Shown here one piece after another: positions 1-10,369 of a stretch of 10,372 nucleotides of DNA (positions are counted from its first letter, which is position 1; every line of letters begins with the position of its first letter). Origin of the DNA: Pseudomonadota bacterium (GTDB taxonomy: Bacteria > Pseudomonadota > Gammaproteobacteria > Steroidobacterales > Steroidobacteraceae); NCBI GenBank assembly GCA_021780395.1, contig JAJXYU010000302.1:1-10372 (forward strand), read 5' to 3'. The notes under the pieces were generated by a model, which did not search any database, had not been told where the DNA came from, and was given only the letters and a program-made list of their open reading frames with translations. The position numbers were made by a program, and so were the translations under genes.

Positions 1-159
1 CACCTGGTCGCCGGTCAGGATGCGAATGTAGTTCTTGCGCATCTTTCCCGAGATGTGCGCGGTGACCACGTGTCCGGTCTTCAATTTCACCCGGAACGTC
101 GTGTTCGGCAAGGTTTCGATCACCTCACCCTCGAATTGGATCGCCTCTTCTTTTGACAT
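1..159 (-). CDS. infA: Translation initiation factor IF-1 (partial, C-terminus off window)
   Basis: IF-1 binds the A site of the 30S subunit and works with IF-2 and IF-3 during initiation. The minus strand from ATG at 159 reads [20 protein letters not shown], then [19 protein letters not shown] and [13 protein letters not shown], the familiar OB-fold sequence of bacterial IF-1. The 53 visible residues are about three quarters of the usual 72; the gene runs off the left edge. No strong Shine-Dalgarno sequence is visible before the ATG. It is the last minus-strand gene seen here, after aat, with a 59-nt gap that holds a plausible promoter of its own. infA next to aat is the E. coli arrangement. 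The identification is secure from sequence; the missing end cannot be judged. Confidence 0.97.
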   Translation of the reverse strand, partial: MSKEEAIQFEGEVIETLPNTTFRVKLKTGHVVTAHISGKMRKNYIRILTGDQV

Positions 160-188
160 GCGTACTGCTGGTGGGCTGGAAGTCGCGC

Positions 189-217
189 ATTGTGCATAAA
201 GCGCCCCGCTAATGCAA
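189..217 (-). promoter_or_regulatory. Putative sigma70-type promoter for infA
   Basis: In the aat-infA gap, the minus strand has TTGCAT (212-217) and CACAAT (189-194) separated by exactly 17 nt, each four to five matches to the -35 and -10 consensus. Transcription would begin near 182, giving a leader of roughly 23 nt before the infA ATG. The spacer contains a short inverted repeat, AGCG-GGG-CGCT followed by TTT (198-210 region), which could equally be a weak terminator for aat. This is pattern matching only; no start site is known. Confidence 0.4.
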
Positions 218-218
218 T

Positions 219-910
219 TTACGACCCCGCCCAGGAGCCGGCGGGCTCGCGGCGCACGAGCCGCGCCAGCCGCGCGAGAAATGCGCGGCGGGGGATCTCG
301 CGCGCGCCGAGGCTCGCGAGGTGGGCGCTCGCGACCTGACAGTCGATGAGCTCGATCCCGCGCGCGCGGCACTCCGCGGCGAGCCGCACCAGCGCGACCT
401 TCGAGGCATCCGCGACGCGGCTGAACATCGATTCGCCAAAAAAGGCGCCGCCGAGCGCGAGCCCGTACACCCCGCCGACCAGCCGCCCGCCGGCGTACGT
501 TTCGATCGAATGGCAGTAGCCCGCCCGGTAGAGCGCCTCGTACGCGGCGATCATCGCGGGGTTGATCCAGGTGCCGGGACCCGAGCGGCGCGGCGCCGCG
601 CACGCGCGGATCGTCGCCGCGAAATCGGTGTCGATCCGCGTCTCGAAGACCCCCGACCGCAGTCGCCGCGCGAGGCTTCGCGAGACGTGCAGCGCCGAAG
701 GAAACAGCACCATCCGCGGATCGGGCGACCACCACAGGATCGGCTGGTGGTCCGAGTACCACGGAAAGATCCCGTGCTCGTACGCGGCGAGGATCCGGGC
801 GGGCGACAGGTCCCCGCCGGCCGCGAGGAGCCCCGGGGGATCGGTGAGCGCCGCGTCGGCCGGCGGGAACGCGTCGGCCGGATCGCCCTCGGCGAGCCAG
901 GTCAGGCGCG

Positions 911-914
<4 letters not shown>
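219..914 (-). CDS. aat: Leucyl/phenylalanyl-tRNA--protein transferase
   Basis: Aat transfers Leu or Phe from charged tRNA to the N-terminal Lys or Arg of proteins, marking them for ClpS/ClpAP degradation (N-degron pathway, cytosol). Family motifs are intact: GGDLSP (33-38), GIFPWYS (48-54), WWSPDPR (61-67), GTWI (114-117), HSIE (135-138), FFGESMFSR (158-166), IDCQ (190-193) and LGAREIPR (202-209). The frame stays open far upstream, but that part is only the shadow of the preceding gene; homology begins at LTWLAEGDP. No ATG, GTG or TTG exists near there. I chose CTG at 914-912: it overlaps the upstream TGA (CTGA) and has GAGGAG 8 nt ahead. This gives 231 aa, a normal length. A second CTG at 905 is possible but badly spaced. 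Identity is secure; the start is inferred. Confidence 0.95.
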
Positions 915-3269
<2,355 letters not shown>

Positions 3270-5543
3270 GTGGCGCGCTCGCTGCGCGAGGGGGCGCTGT
3301 GGGTGCTCGGGGCGCTCGGCCTCATTCTCCTGCTCGCGCTGTGGTCCTATCACGCCTCCGATCCGGGCTTCGCCGACACCGGCGCGCACGCCGGGGCGGT
3401 CGCGAACTGGATCGGCCCGGTCGGCGCGTGGCTCTCGGCGTTGTTCTTCTTCCTGTTCGGCCGTCCCGCCTATCTCTTCCCGGTGCTGCTGGGCTATGCC
3501 GGCTGGCTGATCCACGAGGACGCGGCGCCGCCGCGCTCGCGCACGACCACGTGGCTGCGCGCGGGCGGCTTCGCGCTCACCTTGCTCACGAGCTGCGCGC
3601 TCGCCGCGCTCCACTGGAGCGGGGCGGCGTTCCCGAGCAGTGCCGGCGGGGTCCTCGGGGAACTCGTGGGCGAGGGCGCGGCGCACGGGCTGCGAATGCT
3701 CGGGGCGACGCTGCTGCTGCTCGGACTCTGGTTCGCCGGGGTCGCGCTCTTCCTCGGCGTCTCCTGGTTCACGATCATGGATCGGCTCGGTGCGGCCGCG
3801 TTGCGCGCGTTCGAGTGGACGCGCGCGTGGATCGAGAGCCGGCGCACGATCGCGAGCGGCCAGCAGCGCAAGCAGGCGCGGCAGGAGGTCGTGCGCGAGG
3901 AACAGAAGAAGATCGGCCCGCGCACGCCGCCGCGGATCGAAGCGCCGGCGCCCGCGCCGGTGCGCTCCGAGCGCATCGAGCGCGAGCGCCAGGTGCCGCT
4001 GTTCGATGGACCGAAGTCGAGCGAACTGCCTTCGCTCGCTCTGCTCGACGAGCCGCCCGCGCGCGAACCCTCGTATTCCGACGAGGCGCTGGAAGCGATG
4101 TCGCGTCTGGTCGAGCTCAAGCTCAAGGACTTCGGCGTCGACGCCGAGGTCGTCGCGGTGCAGCCCGGGCCGGTCGTCACGCGCTTCGAGCTGCGCCCCG
4201 CGCCCGGCGTGAAGGTGAGCCAGATCAGCAACCTCTCGAAGGACCTCGCGCGCGCTCTCTCCGCGATCAGCGTGCGGGTGGTCGAGGTGATCCCGGGCAA
4301 GTCGGTCGTCGGGCTCGAGATCCCGAACGAGAAGCGCGAGCTCGTGACCCTCGGCGAGATCATCAAGTCGAAGGCCTACGACGACCTGGGGTCCCCGCTC
4401 GCACTCGCGCTCGGCAAGGACATCGGCGGCGCGCCGATGGTCGCGGATCTCGCGCGGATGCCGCACCTCCTGATCGCCGGCACGACGGGCTCGGGCAAGT
4501 CCGTCGGGATCAACGCAATGGTGCTGAGCCTCGTATACAAGGCGACGCCGGAGCACGTGCGCCTGATCATGATCGACCCGAAGATGCTCGAGCTCTCGGT
4601 GTACGAGGGGATCCCGCACCTGCTCTCACCGGTCGTGACCGACATGAAGCAGGCGGCGAACGCGCTGCGCTGGTGCGTCGCGGAGATGGAGCGACGCTAC
4701 CAGCTGATGTCCGCGCTCGGCGTGCGCAACCTCGCCGGGTTCAACCGCAAGGTCAAGGACGCGACCGATGCGGGCAAGCCGATCAAGGACCCGATCCGGA
4801 TGCAGAAGATCGCCCAGGGCGTGCCCGGCGTCGTCGCCGAGGACGTCCCGGACTTGACGACGATGCCGCTGATCGTCGTGATCATCGACGAGCTCGCGGA
4901 CCTGATGATGATCGTCGGCAAGAAGGTCGAGGAGCTGATCGCCCGCCTCGCGCAGAAGGCGCGCGCGTCCGGGATCCATCTGATTCTCGCGACGCAGCGG
5001 CCGTCGGTCGACGTGATCACCGGACTCATCAAGGCGAACATCCCGACCCGGATCGCGTTCCAGGTCTCGGCCAAGGTCGACTCGCGCACGATCCTCGACC
5101 AGAGCGGGGCGGAGTCGCTCCTCGGGCACGGCGACATGCTCTACCTGCCCCCGGGCACCGCGATCCCGACCCGCGTGCACGGGGCGTTCGTCTCCGACCA
5201 GGAGGTCCACCGGGTGGTCGCGGGACTCAAGACCGCGTCGGCGCCGGTGTACATCGATGAAATTCTCGAAGGACCACGGAACCCCATCCCCGGATTCGCG
5301 TCCGACGACGAGGAGTCCGGCGAAGGCGCATCGGATGCGGAACAGGATCCGCTGTACGATGAGGCGGTTCGGATCGTCACCGAGACCCGCAAGGCCTCGA
5401 TCTCCGGCGTCCAGCGGCGTCTCAAGATCGGCTACAACCGTGCCGCGCGCCTCGTCGAGGCGATGGAGGCCGCGGGCCTCGTCGGACCCCTGCAACCGAA
5501 CGGCAACCGAGAGATTTACGGCGCACCGCCGCCCGAGGAGTGA
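3270..5543 (+). CDS. ftsK: DNA translocase FtsK (SpoIIIE/FtsK family)
   Basis: Membrane-anchored, ATP-driven DNA pump that clears and aligns chromosome termini at the division septum and activates XerCD at dif. The N-terminal domain has hydrophobic segments at about 9-27, 47-64, 68-82, 97-116 and 141-168, including the conserved [17 protein letters not shown] charged linker follows (about 180-275). The motor has Walker A GTTGSGKS (404-411), Walker B IIDELADL (Asp540-Glu541), and [20 protein letters not shown]. The C-terminal winged-helix gamma domain (about 693-757) reads [20 protein letters not shown] and ends with the family-like PNGNREIYG. The linker is short compared with the E. coli protein (1329 aa), giving the compact 757-aa form. 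GTG at 3270 is the only conventional start, yet it lacks a Shine-Dalgarno and leaves only about eight residues before the first membrane segment; ATT at 3198 is an alternative. Confidence 0.97.
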   Translation: MARSLREGALWVLGALGLILLLALWSYHASDPGFADTGAHAGAVANWIGPVGAWLSALFFFLFGRPAYLFPVLLGYAGWLIHEDAAPPRSRTTTWLRAGGFALTLLTSCALAALHWSGAAFPSSAGGVLGELVGEGAAHGLRMLGATLLLLGLWFAGVALFLGVSWFTIMDRLGAAALRAFEWTRAWIESRRTIASGQQRKQARQEVVREEQKKIGPRTPPRIEAPAPAPVRSERIERERQVPLFDGPKSSELPSLALLDEPPAREPSYSDEALEAMSRLVELKLKDFGVDAEVVAVQPGPVVTRFELRPAPGVKVSQISNLSKDLARALSAISVRVVEVIPGKSVVGLEIPNEKRELVTLGEIIKSKAYDDLGSPLALALGKDIGGAPMVADLARMPHLLIAGTTGSGKSVGINAMVLSLVYKATPEHVRLIMIDPKMLELSVYEGIPHLLSPVVTDMKQAANALRWCVAEMERRYQLMSALGVRNLAGFNRKVKDATDAGKPIKDPIRMQKIAQGVPGVVAEDVPDLTTMPLIVVIIDELADLMMIVGKKVEELIARLAQKARASGIHLILATQRPSVDVITGLIKANIPTRIAFQVSAKVDSRTILDQSGAESLLGHGDMLYLPPGTAIPTRVHGAFVSDQEVHRVVAGLKTASAPVYIDEILEGPRNPIPGFASDDEESGEGASDAEQDPLYDEAVRIVTETRKASISGVQRRLKIGYNRAARLVEAMEAAGLVGPLQPNGNREIYGAPPPEE

Positions 5544-5547
5544 GTCG

Positions 5548-6195
5548 ATGTTCAAGTTCCATCGCTGGGCCGCCGCAGCGGCCGGCGCACTGATCGTGCT
5601 GCAGACGGCCGCGGCGCAGACGCCGAGCGCCGCCGCGGCCGCGCAGGTCGAGCGATATCTCGAGGGCCTCAAGACCTGGTCGGCGGATTTCACCCAGGAG
5701 ATCGACGACGCGAACGGCAAGGTGCTGCGCAGCGCCTCCGGGCACCTGTACCTCGAGCGGCCGGGCAAGTTCCGCTGGGACTACCTGAAGCCCTCGCGGC
5801 AGCTGATCCTCGCGGACGGCAAGCTCCTGTGGTTCTACGACCAGGACCTCGAGCAGGCGAACGTGCGTGACCTCGATTCGACGCTCGCGAGCACGCCCGC
5901 GGTGCTTCTCGCCGGCGGCGTGACCGTGAGCAGCCAGTTCGAGATCAGCGCGCTCCCCGATCAGGATGGCTACCACTGGTACCAGCTGATCCCGAAGCGC
6001 CCGACCAGCGACTTCCAGGCGATCCGGATCGCGTTCTCGCACGGGGAGCTCGTGCGGATGCTGTTCGCAGACAATCTCGATCAGGTCACGCGGCTCAGTT
6101 TCACCCACCCGAAGCGCAACATCCCGCTGTCGCCGAAGCTGTTCGTGTTCAACCCGCCGCCGGGCGTCGACGTGATCGGGCGCGTCTCGCCGTGA
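5548..6195 (+). CDS. lolA: Outer-membrane lipoprotein carrier protein LolA
   Basis: Periplasmic chaperone that takes lipoproteins released by LolCDE and delivers them to LolB at the outer membrane. The 215-aa product begins with a signal peptide: MFKFHR, a hydrophobic core (WAAAAAGALIVL), and a likely cut after Ala23 (TAAA|QTPS). Mature-domain hallmarks are LKTWSADFTQ, SGHLYLERPGKFRWDY, LILADGKLLWFYDQDLEQ and the late LFADNLDQVTRLSF. ATG at 5548 is preferred because the signal peptide starts there and AGGAG lies 7 nt upstream, within the last ftsK codons; the frame is open further upstream but only as a shadow of ftsK. The 4-nt gap implies coupling to ftsK. The ftsK-lolA-rarA order is classic for gammaproteobacteria. 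Presence of LolA supports a Gram-negative host. Confidence 0.97.
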   Translation: MFKFHRWAAAAAGALIVLQTAAAQTPSAAAAAQVERYLEGLKTWSADFTQEIDDANGKVLRSASGHLYLERPGKFRWDYLKPSRQLILADGKLLWFYDQDLEQANVRDLDSTLASTPAVLLAGGVTVSSQFEISALPDQDGYHWYQLIPKRPTSDFQAIRIAFSHGELVRMLFADNLDQVTRLSFTHPKRNIPLSPKLFVFNPPPGVDVIGRVSP

Positions 6196-7517
6196 ACGCG
6201 GCCCGGAGCGGCGCCTACCGGCCGCTCGCCGATCGCCTGCGACCGACCACGCTCGACGAGATCGTCGGCCAGCGTCACCTCGTCGGCCCGGACGCGGCGC
6301 TGCGCCGGGCGCTCGCGGCCGGCAACCCGCACTCGATGATCCTCTGGGGGCCGCCCGGCACCGGCAAGACGACGCTCGCACGCCTGGTCGCGAGCACCGC
6401 GGACGCGCAGTTCATCGCGATCTCCGCGGTGCTCGCCGGCGTGAAGGAGATCCGCGCGGCGGTCGAGCGCGCGCAAGCCTCGCGCGGCACGCGCAACACC
6501 GTGCTCTTTCTCGACGAGGTGCACCGGTTCAACAAGGCGCAGCAGGACACGTTCCTGCCGTACGTCGAGGACGGCACGTTCGTCTTCATCGGCGCGACCA
6601 CCGAGAACCCCTCGTTCGAGGTGAACAATGCGCTGCTGTCACGCGCGCGGGTGTACGTGCTCAAATCCCTGGAGGCGGCCGACCTCGACGCACTCCTCGA
6701 CCGGGCGCTCGCCGATCCGCGCGGGCTCGGGGGAACGGGGCTGCGCCTCGAGCCGGACGCACGCGAGCTCCTGATCGCCGCGGCCGACGGTGATGCGCGA
6801 CGGATGCTGAACCTGCTCGAGACCGCGGCGGACCTCGCGACGCCGGCGCAGGGCGGCCGGGTGCTGTCGGGCGAGACGCTGCGCGGGGCGATCGGCACCG
6901 CCACCCTGCGCTTCGACAAGGGCGGGGAGAACTTCTACGACCAGATCTCCGCGCTCCACAAGGCGGTGCGCGGGAGCGACCCCGATGCCGCGCTCTACTG
7001 GCTCTGCCGGATGTTCGCCGGCGGCTGCGATCCGCTCTACATCGCGCGGCGCGCGCTGCGGATGGCGAGCGAGGACATCGGCAATGCCGACCCGCGCGCG
7101 CTCACCCTCGCGCTCGAGGCCTGCGCGATCTACGAGCGGCTCGGGAGCCCGGAAGGGGAGCTCGCGATCGCGCAGGCGATCGTCTTTCTGGCCTGCGCGG
7201 CGAAGAGCAACGCGGTGTACGTCGCCTACCAGGCCGCGACCGAGGACGCGAAGCGCTACGGCTCGCTCGAGGTCCCGATGCACCTGCGCAACGCGCCGAC
7301 CCGGCTGATGAAGGAGCTCGGTTACTCGAAGGGCTATCGCTACGCGCACGACGAGCCGGATGCCTATGCCGCCGGGGAACGCTATCTGCCGGAGGGGCTC
7401 CCGGAGCGGCGCTACTACGTCCCGGCGCCCCGGGGTCTCGAGATCAAGATCGCCGAGGCCCTCGACGCCCGGCGCGCCCGCGACCGCGGTGCCCGGGGCG
7501 GCTCGCGCGGCGAGTGA
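6192..7517 (+). CDS. rarA: Replication-associated recombination protein RarA (MgsA)
   Basis: AAA+ ATPase related to clamp-loader subunits and eukaryotic WRNIP1/Mgs1; acts with SSB at stalled replication forks. The 441-aa product has the N-terminal RPTTLDEIVGQRHLVGP, Walker A GPPGTGKT (53-60), Walker B LFLDEVHRF (Asp108-Glu109), sensor 1 GATTENPSF (134-142) and the arginine finger region LLSRARV (148-154). The C-terminal tetramerisation domain contains DKGGENFYDQISALHKAVRG, CDPLYIARRALRMASEDIG and MHLRNAPTRLMKELGYSKGY. The GTG at 6192 overlaps the lolA stop (GTGA), gives the normal length (E. coli 447 aa) and has no clear Shine-Dalgarno, so translation is probably coupled. Nothing unusual in the sequence. 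Confidence 0.97.
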   Translation: MNAARSGAYRPLADRLRPTTLDEIVGQRHLVGPDAALRRALAAGNPHSMILWGPPGTGKTTLARLVASTADAQFIAISAVLAGVKEIRAAVERAQASRGTRNTVLFLDEVHRFNKAQQDTFLPYVEDGTFVFIGATTENPSFEVNNALLSRARVYVLKSLEAADLDALLDRALADPRGLGGTGLRLEPDARELLIAAADGDARRMLNLLETAADLATPAQGGRVLSGETLRGAIGTATLRFDKGGENFYDQISALHKAVRGSDPDAALYWLCRMFAGGCDPLYIARRALRMASEDIGNADPRALTLALEACAIYERLGSPEGELAIAQAIVFLACAAKSNAVYVAYQAATEDAKRYGSLEVPMHLRNAPTRLMKELGYSKGYRYAHDEPDAYAAGERYLPEGLPERRYYVPAPRGLEIKIAEALDARRARDRGARGGSRGE

Positions 7518-7541
7518 CGCCGCGGCGGTATCGCCTACAAT
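7514..7541 (+). promoter_or_regulatory. Putative promoter for serS
   Basis: TACAAT (7536-7541) matches five of six -10 positions, and GTGACG (7514-7519), which overlaps the rarA stop, matches four of six -35 positions with a 16-nt spacer. A start near 7548 would give a leader of about 38 nt that begins almost at the inverted repeat at 7551-7567. The 68-nt gap is the widest between genes on the plus strand before the tRNA, consistent with a new transcription unit. Pattern match only. Confidence 0.4.
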
Positions 7542-7543
7542 GA

Positions 7544-8857
<1,314 letters not shown>

Positions 8858-8862
8858 CGGCG

Positions 8863-9903
8863 GTGCCGCGGAGCCTGTGCATCCTGCGGCTCTCGGCGAT
8901 CGGCGACACCTGTCACGTGGTGCCGCTGATCCGCACCGTGCGGCACGCCTGGCCCGATTGCCGGATCACCTGGATCATCGGCCGGGTCGAGGCGAAGCTG
9001 ATGCAGCTCCTGCCGGACGTCGAGCTGATCCCGGTCGACAAGCGCCGGCTGCGGGCCGAATGGACACGGCTGCGGCGCGAGCTGCGCGGACGACGGTTCG
9101 ATGCACTGCTGCACATCCAGCTGTCGCTGCGCGCGAGCCTCCTGAGCACCGCGGTGCGCGCCGAGCGCAAGCTCGGCTTCGACCGCGCGCGCGCCCGGGA
9201 ACTGCAGTGGCTGTTCACGAACGACCGCGTGCCGGCCCGAGCGAGAGAGCACGTGCTCGACAGCTTCCTCGGCTTCGCCGAGGCGCTCGGCGCGCGCGAG
9301 CGCGTGATCGAATGGAACCTGCCGATTCCCGACGAGGCGCAGGCCTACGCGCGCGGCCTGATCCCCGACGACCGGCCGACGCTCGTGATCAACCCCGCGT
9401 CGAGCCACGCGCGGCGCAACTGGATACCCGAACGCTATGCCGCGGTCGCGGACCACGCCGCGACCCGCCACGGGATGCGCATTGTCCTGTGCGGCGGACC
9501 GAGCCCGCGCGAGCGCGAACTCGGCGCCGCGATCGCCGCCGCCGCGATGACCCCGCTCGTCGATCAGATCGGCCGCGACACCCTGCCGCAGATGCTCGCG
9601 CTGCTCGCGCGCTCGACCGTGCTCCTCGCACCCGATACCGGACCCGTGCACATGGCGACCGCGGTCGGCACGCCGGTGATCGGCCTGTACGCCGCGACGA
9701 ACCCCGAGCGCAGCGGCCCGTACCACAGCCGCGCATGGTGCGTGAATCGGTACCCGGAAGCCGCGCGGCACTTCCTCGGCCGGTCGCCCGACGAGTTGCC
9801 CTGGTGGACCAAGATCGAACGGCCCGGCGTCATGGACCTGATCGAGACCGACGCCGTGACCGAACGCCTGGATGCCCTGATGCAGCAACGGACGCCGAAC
9901 TGA
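8863..9903 (+). CDS. Glycosyltransferase family 9 protein (heptosyltransferase-like)
   Basis: A 346-aa GT9 (GT-B fold) protein related to ADP-heptose:LPS heptosyltransferases, which add core sugars to lipid A on the cytosolic face of the inner membrane. The N-terminal Rossmann domain begins ILRLSAIGDTCHVVPLIRTV, with the family's R-x-S-A-I-G-D pattern (residues 9-15). The C-terminal domain carries NPASSHARRNWIPERY (from Asn177) and the donor-site signature APDTGPVHMATAVGTPVIGL (DTGP at 258-261) followed by YAATNPERSGPY. No signal peptide is seen. Acceptor and exact sugar cannot be told from sequence, so WaaC, WaaF or another GT9 role are all open. GTG at 8863 lies 5 nt after the serS stop with only a weak ribosome binding site, suggesting cotranscription. 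The tRNA-Ser gene follows after 27 nt. Confidence 0.93.
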   Translation: MPRSLCILRLSAIGDTCHVVPLIRTVRHAWPDCRITWIIGRVEAKLMQLLPDVELIPVDKRRLRAEWTRLRRELRGRRFDALLHIQLSLRASLLSTAVRAERKLGFDRARARELQWLFTNDRVPARAREHVLDSFLGFAEALGARERVIEWNLPIPDEAQAYARGLIPDDRPTLVINPASSHARRNWIPERYAAVADHAATRHGMRIVLCGGPSPRERELGAAIAAAAMTPLVDQIGRDTLPQMLALLARSTVLLAPDTGPVHMATAVGTPVIGLYAATNPERSGPYHSRAWCVNRYPEAARHFLGRSPDELPWWTKIERPGVMDLIETDAVTERLDALMQQRTPN

Positions 9904-9914
9904 ACCGGTTCCGG

Positions 9915-9920
9915 TAAAAT
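9915..9920 (+). promoter_or_regulatory. Possible -10 element for the tRNA-Ser gene
   Basis: TAAAAT lies 10 nt before the tRNA 5' end, inside the 27-nt gap after the GT9 gene. I see no acceptable -35 at 16-18 nt upstream, which would lie inside the GT9 gene. A 10-bp palindrome, GAACCGGTTC (9902-9911), overlaps the GT9 stop just before it. The tRNA may instead be transcribed from upstream with serS and the GT9 gene and released by RNase P. Confidence 0.3.
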
Positions 9921-9930
9921 CGACGCTCAC

Positions 9931-10020
9931 GGAGAGGTGGCAGAGCGGTTGAATGCACCGGTCTTGAAAACCGGCGTCGCCTCACGGCGACCGCGAGTTC
10001 GAATCTCGCCCTCTCCGCCA
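9931..10020 (+). tRNA. tRNA-Ser (anticodon UGA), CCA encoded
   Basis: The class II tRNA cloverleaf is complete. Acceptor strands GGAGAGG (9931-9937) and CCTCTCC (10010-10016) pair perfectly, followed by discriminator G and encoded CCA (10018-10020). The anticodon stem CCGGT/ACCGG (9958-9962, 9970-9974) encloses the loop CTTGAAA with anticodon TGA at 9965-9967, which reads UCA and, by wobble or modification, other UCN serine codons. The long variable arm GTCGCC-TCAC-GGCGAC is the serine identity element recognised by the SerRS arm. The T stem GCGAG/CTCGC (9993-9997, 10005-10009) has the loop TTCGAAT. Nothing in the tRNA is degenerate, so it should work. Its last 19 nt are repeated downstream. 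Confidence 0.98.
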
Positions 10021-10125
10021 AACTAGCCCTGGGTTCGACAAAATCGCCGCAGGCGATTTTGGACGCCGCGGTCTCGCCGCGGCGGTCCCGAGCGTCAGCG
10101 AGGGATGGGCGGTATCGCCGCCCAC
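10021..10125 (+). repeat. Array body 1 (type A, 105 nt)
   Basis: Four hairpins follow one another with little unpaired sequence. H1 has arms CAAAATCGCC and GGCGATTTTG (10039-10048, 10052-10061) and loop GCA. H2 has arms GCCGCGG and CCGCGGC (10065-10071, 10077-10083). H3, TCCC/GGGA (10086-10089, 10102-10105), encloses two G-A mismatch pairs and a GC/GC pair around GTCA. H4 has arms TGGGCGG and CCGCCCA (10106-10112, 10118-10124). The body opens with AACTAGCCCTG and then GGTTCGA, a T-arm-like motif. Confidence 0.85.
10039..10061 (+). terminator. Terminator-like hairpin H1 behind tRNA-Ser
   Basis: A perfect 10-bp stem with a 3-nt GCA loop lies 18 nt after the tRNA CCA. The lower stem is AAAA/TTTT, so RNA made in either direction ends in a U run, the pattern of a bidirectional rho-independent terminator. 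Only four T residues occur, and they are followed by GG, so efficiency is uncertain. The same hairpin recurs in each repeat unit. Confidence 0.5.
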
Positions 10126-10144
10126 AATCTCACCCTCTCCGCCA
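10126..10144 (+). repeat. Second copy of the tRNA-Ser 3' end
   Basis: AATCTCACCCTCTCCGCCA matches the last 19 nt of the tRNA gene except for one G to A change, in the last base pair of the T stem region. It holds the T-stem 3' strand, acceptor 3' strand, discriminator and CCA. No matching 5' half stands in front of it, so it cannot form a tRNA alone. Confidence 0.95.
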
Positions 10145-10245
10145 GTAGCGAGTTCGACAAAATCGCCGCAGGCGATTTTGGACGCCGGAGCGCATCCGCG
10201 CGACGGCGCCCGCAGGGCGGGCGAGGGGCCGTCCGGGCCCGAGTC
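10145..10245 (+). repeat. Array body 2 (type B, 101 nt, divergent)
   Basis: After GTA it reads GCGAGTTCGA (10148-10157), identical to the 5' half of the tRNA-Ser T arm (9993-10002). It then has the shared core with H1 (10158-10167 with 10171-10180). The rest differs in sequence from bodies 1 and 3 yet again forms hairpins: a short CGGA/TCCG (10186-10189, 10195-10198), CGCCC/GGGCG with loop GCA (10207-10211, 10215-10219), and GGGCC/GGCCC with loop GTCCG (10226-10230, 10236-10240) placed just before the next tRNA end. Confidence 0.85.
10158..10180 (+). terminator. Terminator-like hairpin H1, second copy
   Basis: Same 10-bp stem and GCA loop as the hairpin behind the tRNA, with no changes, although the rest of this body has diverged. 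Conservation of exactly this part suggests it matters for function or for spread of the unit. Here the stem begins directly after a T-arm-like GTTCGA. Confidence 0.45.
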
Positions 10246-10264
10246 AATCTCGCCCTCTCCGCCA
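10246..10264 (+). repeat. Third copy of the tRNA-Ser 3' end
   Basis: Exact copy of the last 19 nt of the tRNA-Ser gene, including CCA. From here to the window end the sequence is identical to 10002-10128, a perfect 127-bp direct repeat, so this copy starts a second A-type unit. The base before the repeat differs (G at 10001, C at 10245), so the repeat edge falls exactly in the T loop. Confidence 0.95.
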
Positions 10265-10369
10265 AACTAGCCCTGGGTTCGACAAAATCGCCGCAGGCGA
10301 TTTTGGACGCCGCGGTCTCGCCGCGGCGGTCCCGAGCGTCAGCGAGGGATGGGCGGTATCGCCGCCCAC
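10265..10369 (+). repeat. Array body 3 (type A, identical to body 1)
   Basis: All 105 nt match body 1, including the four hairpins. It is followed at 10370-10372 by AAT, the first three bases of another tRNA 3' end copy, so at least one more unit probably continues past the window. Confidence 0.9.
10283..10305 (+). terminator. Terminator-like hairpin H1, third copy
   Basis: Identical to the two earlier H1 hairpins: 10-bp perfect stem, GCA loop, AAAA/TTTT at the base. Three such hairpins in a row would be redundant as simple terminators, which argues for another or additional role. Confidence 0.45.

Noticed and set aside
195..211. Strong terminator between aat and infA
   Set aside because: The inverted repeat AGCG-GGG-CGCT has only four pairs and a three-base T run, and it overlaps the spacer of the likely infA promoter; too weak to call.
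9902..9911. GAACCGGTTC palindrome as an operator
   Set aside because: A 10-bp palindrome overlapping a stop codon in GC-rich DNA is expected by chance and matches no operator I know.
10126..10264. Additional tRNA-Ser genes in the array
   Set aside because: Only the last 19 nt (plus a T-arm half in unit B) are present; D arm, anticodon arm, variable arm and acceptor 5' strand are missing.
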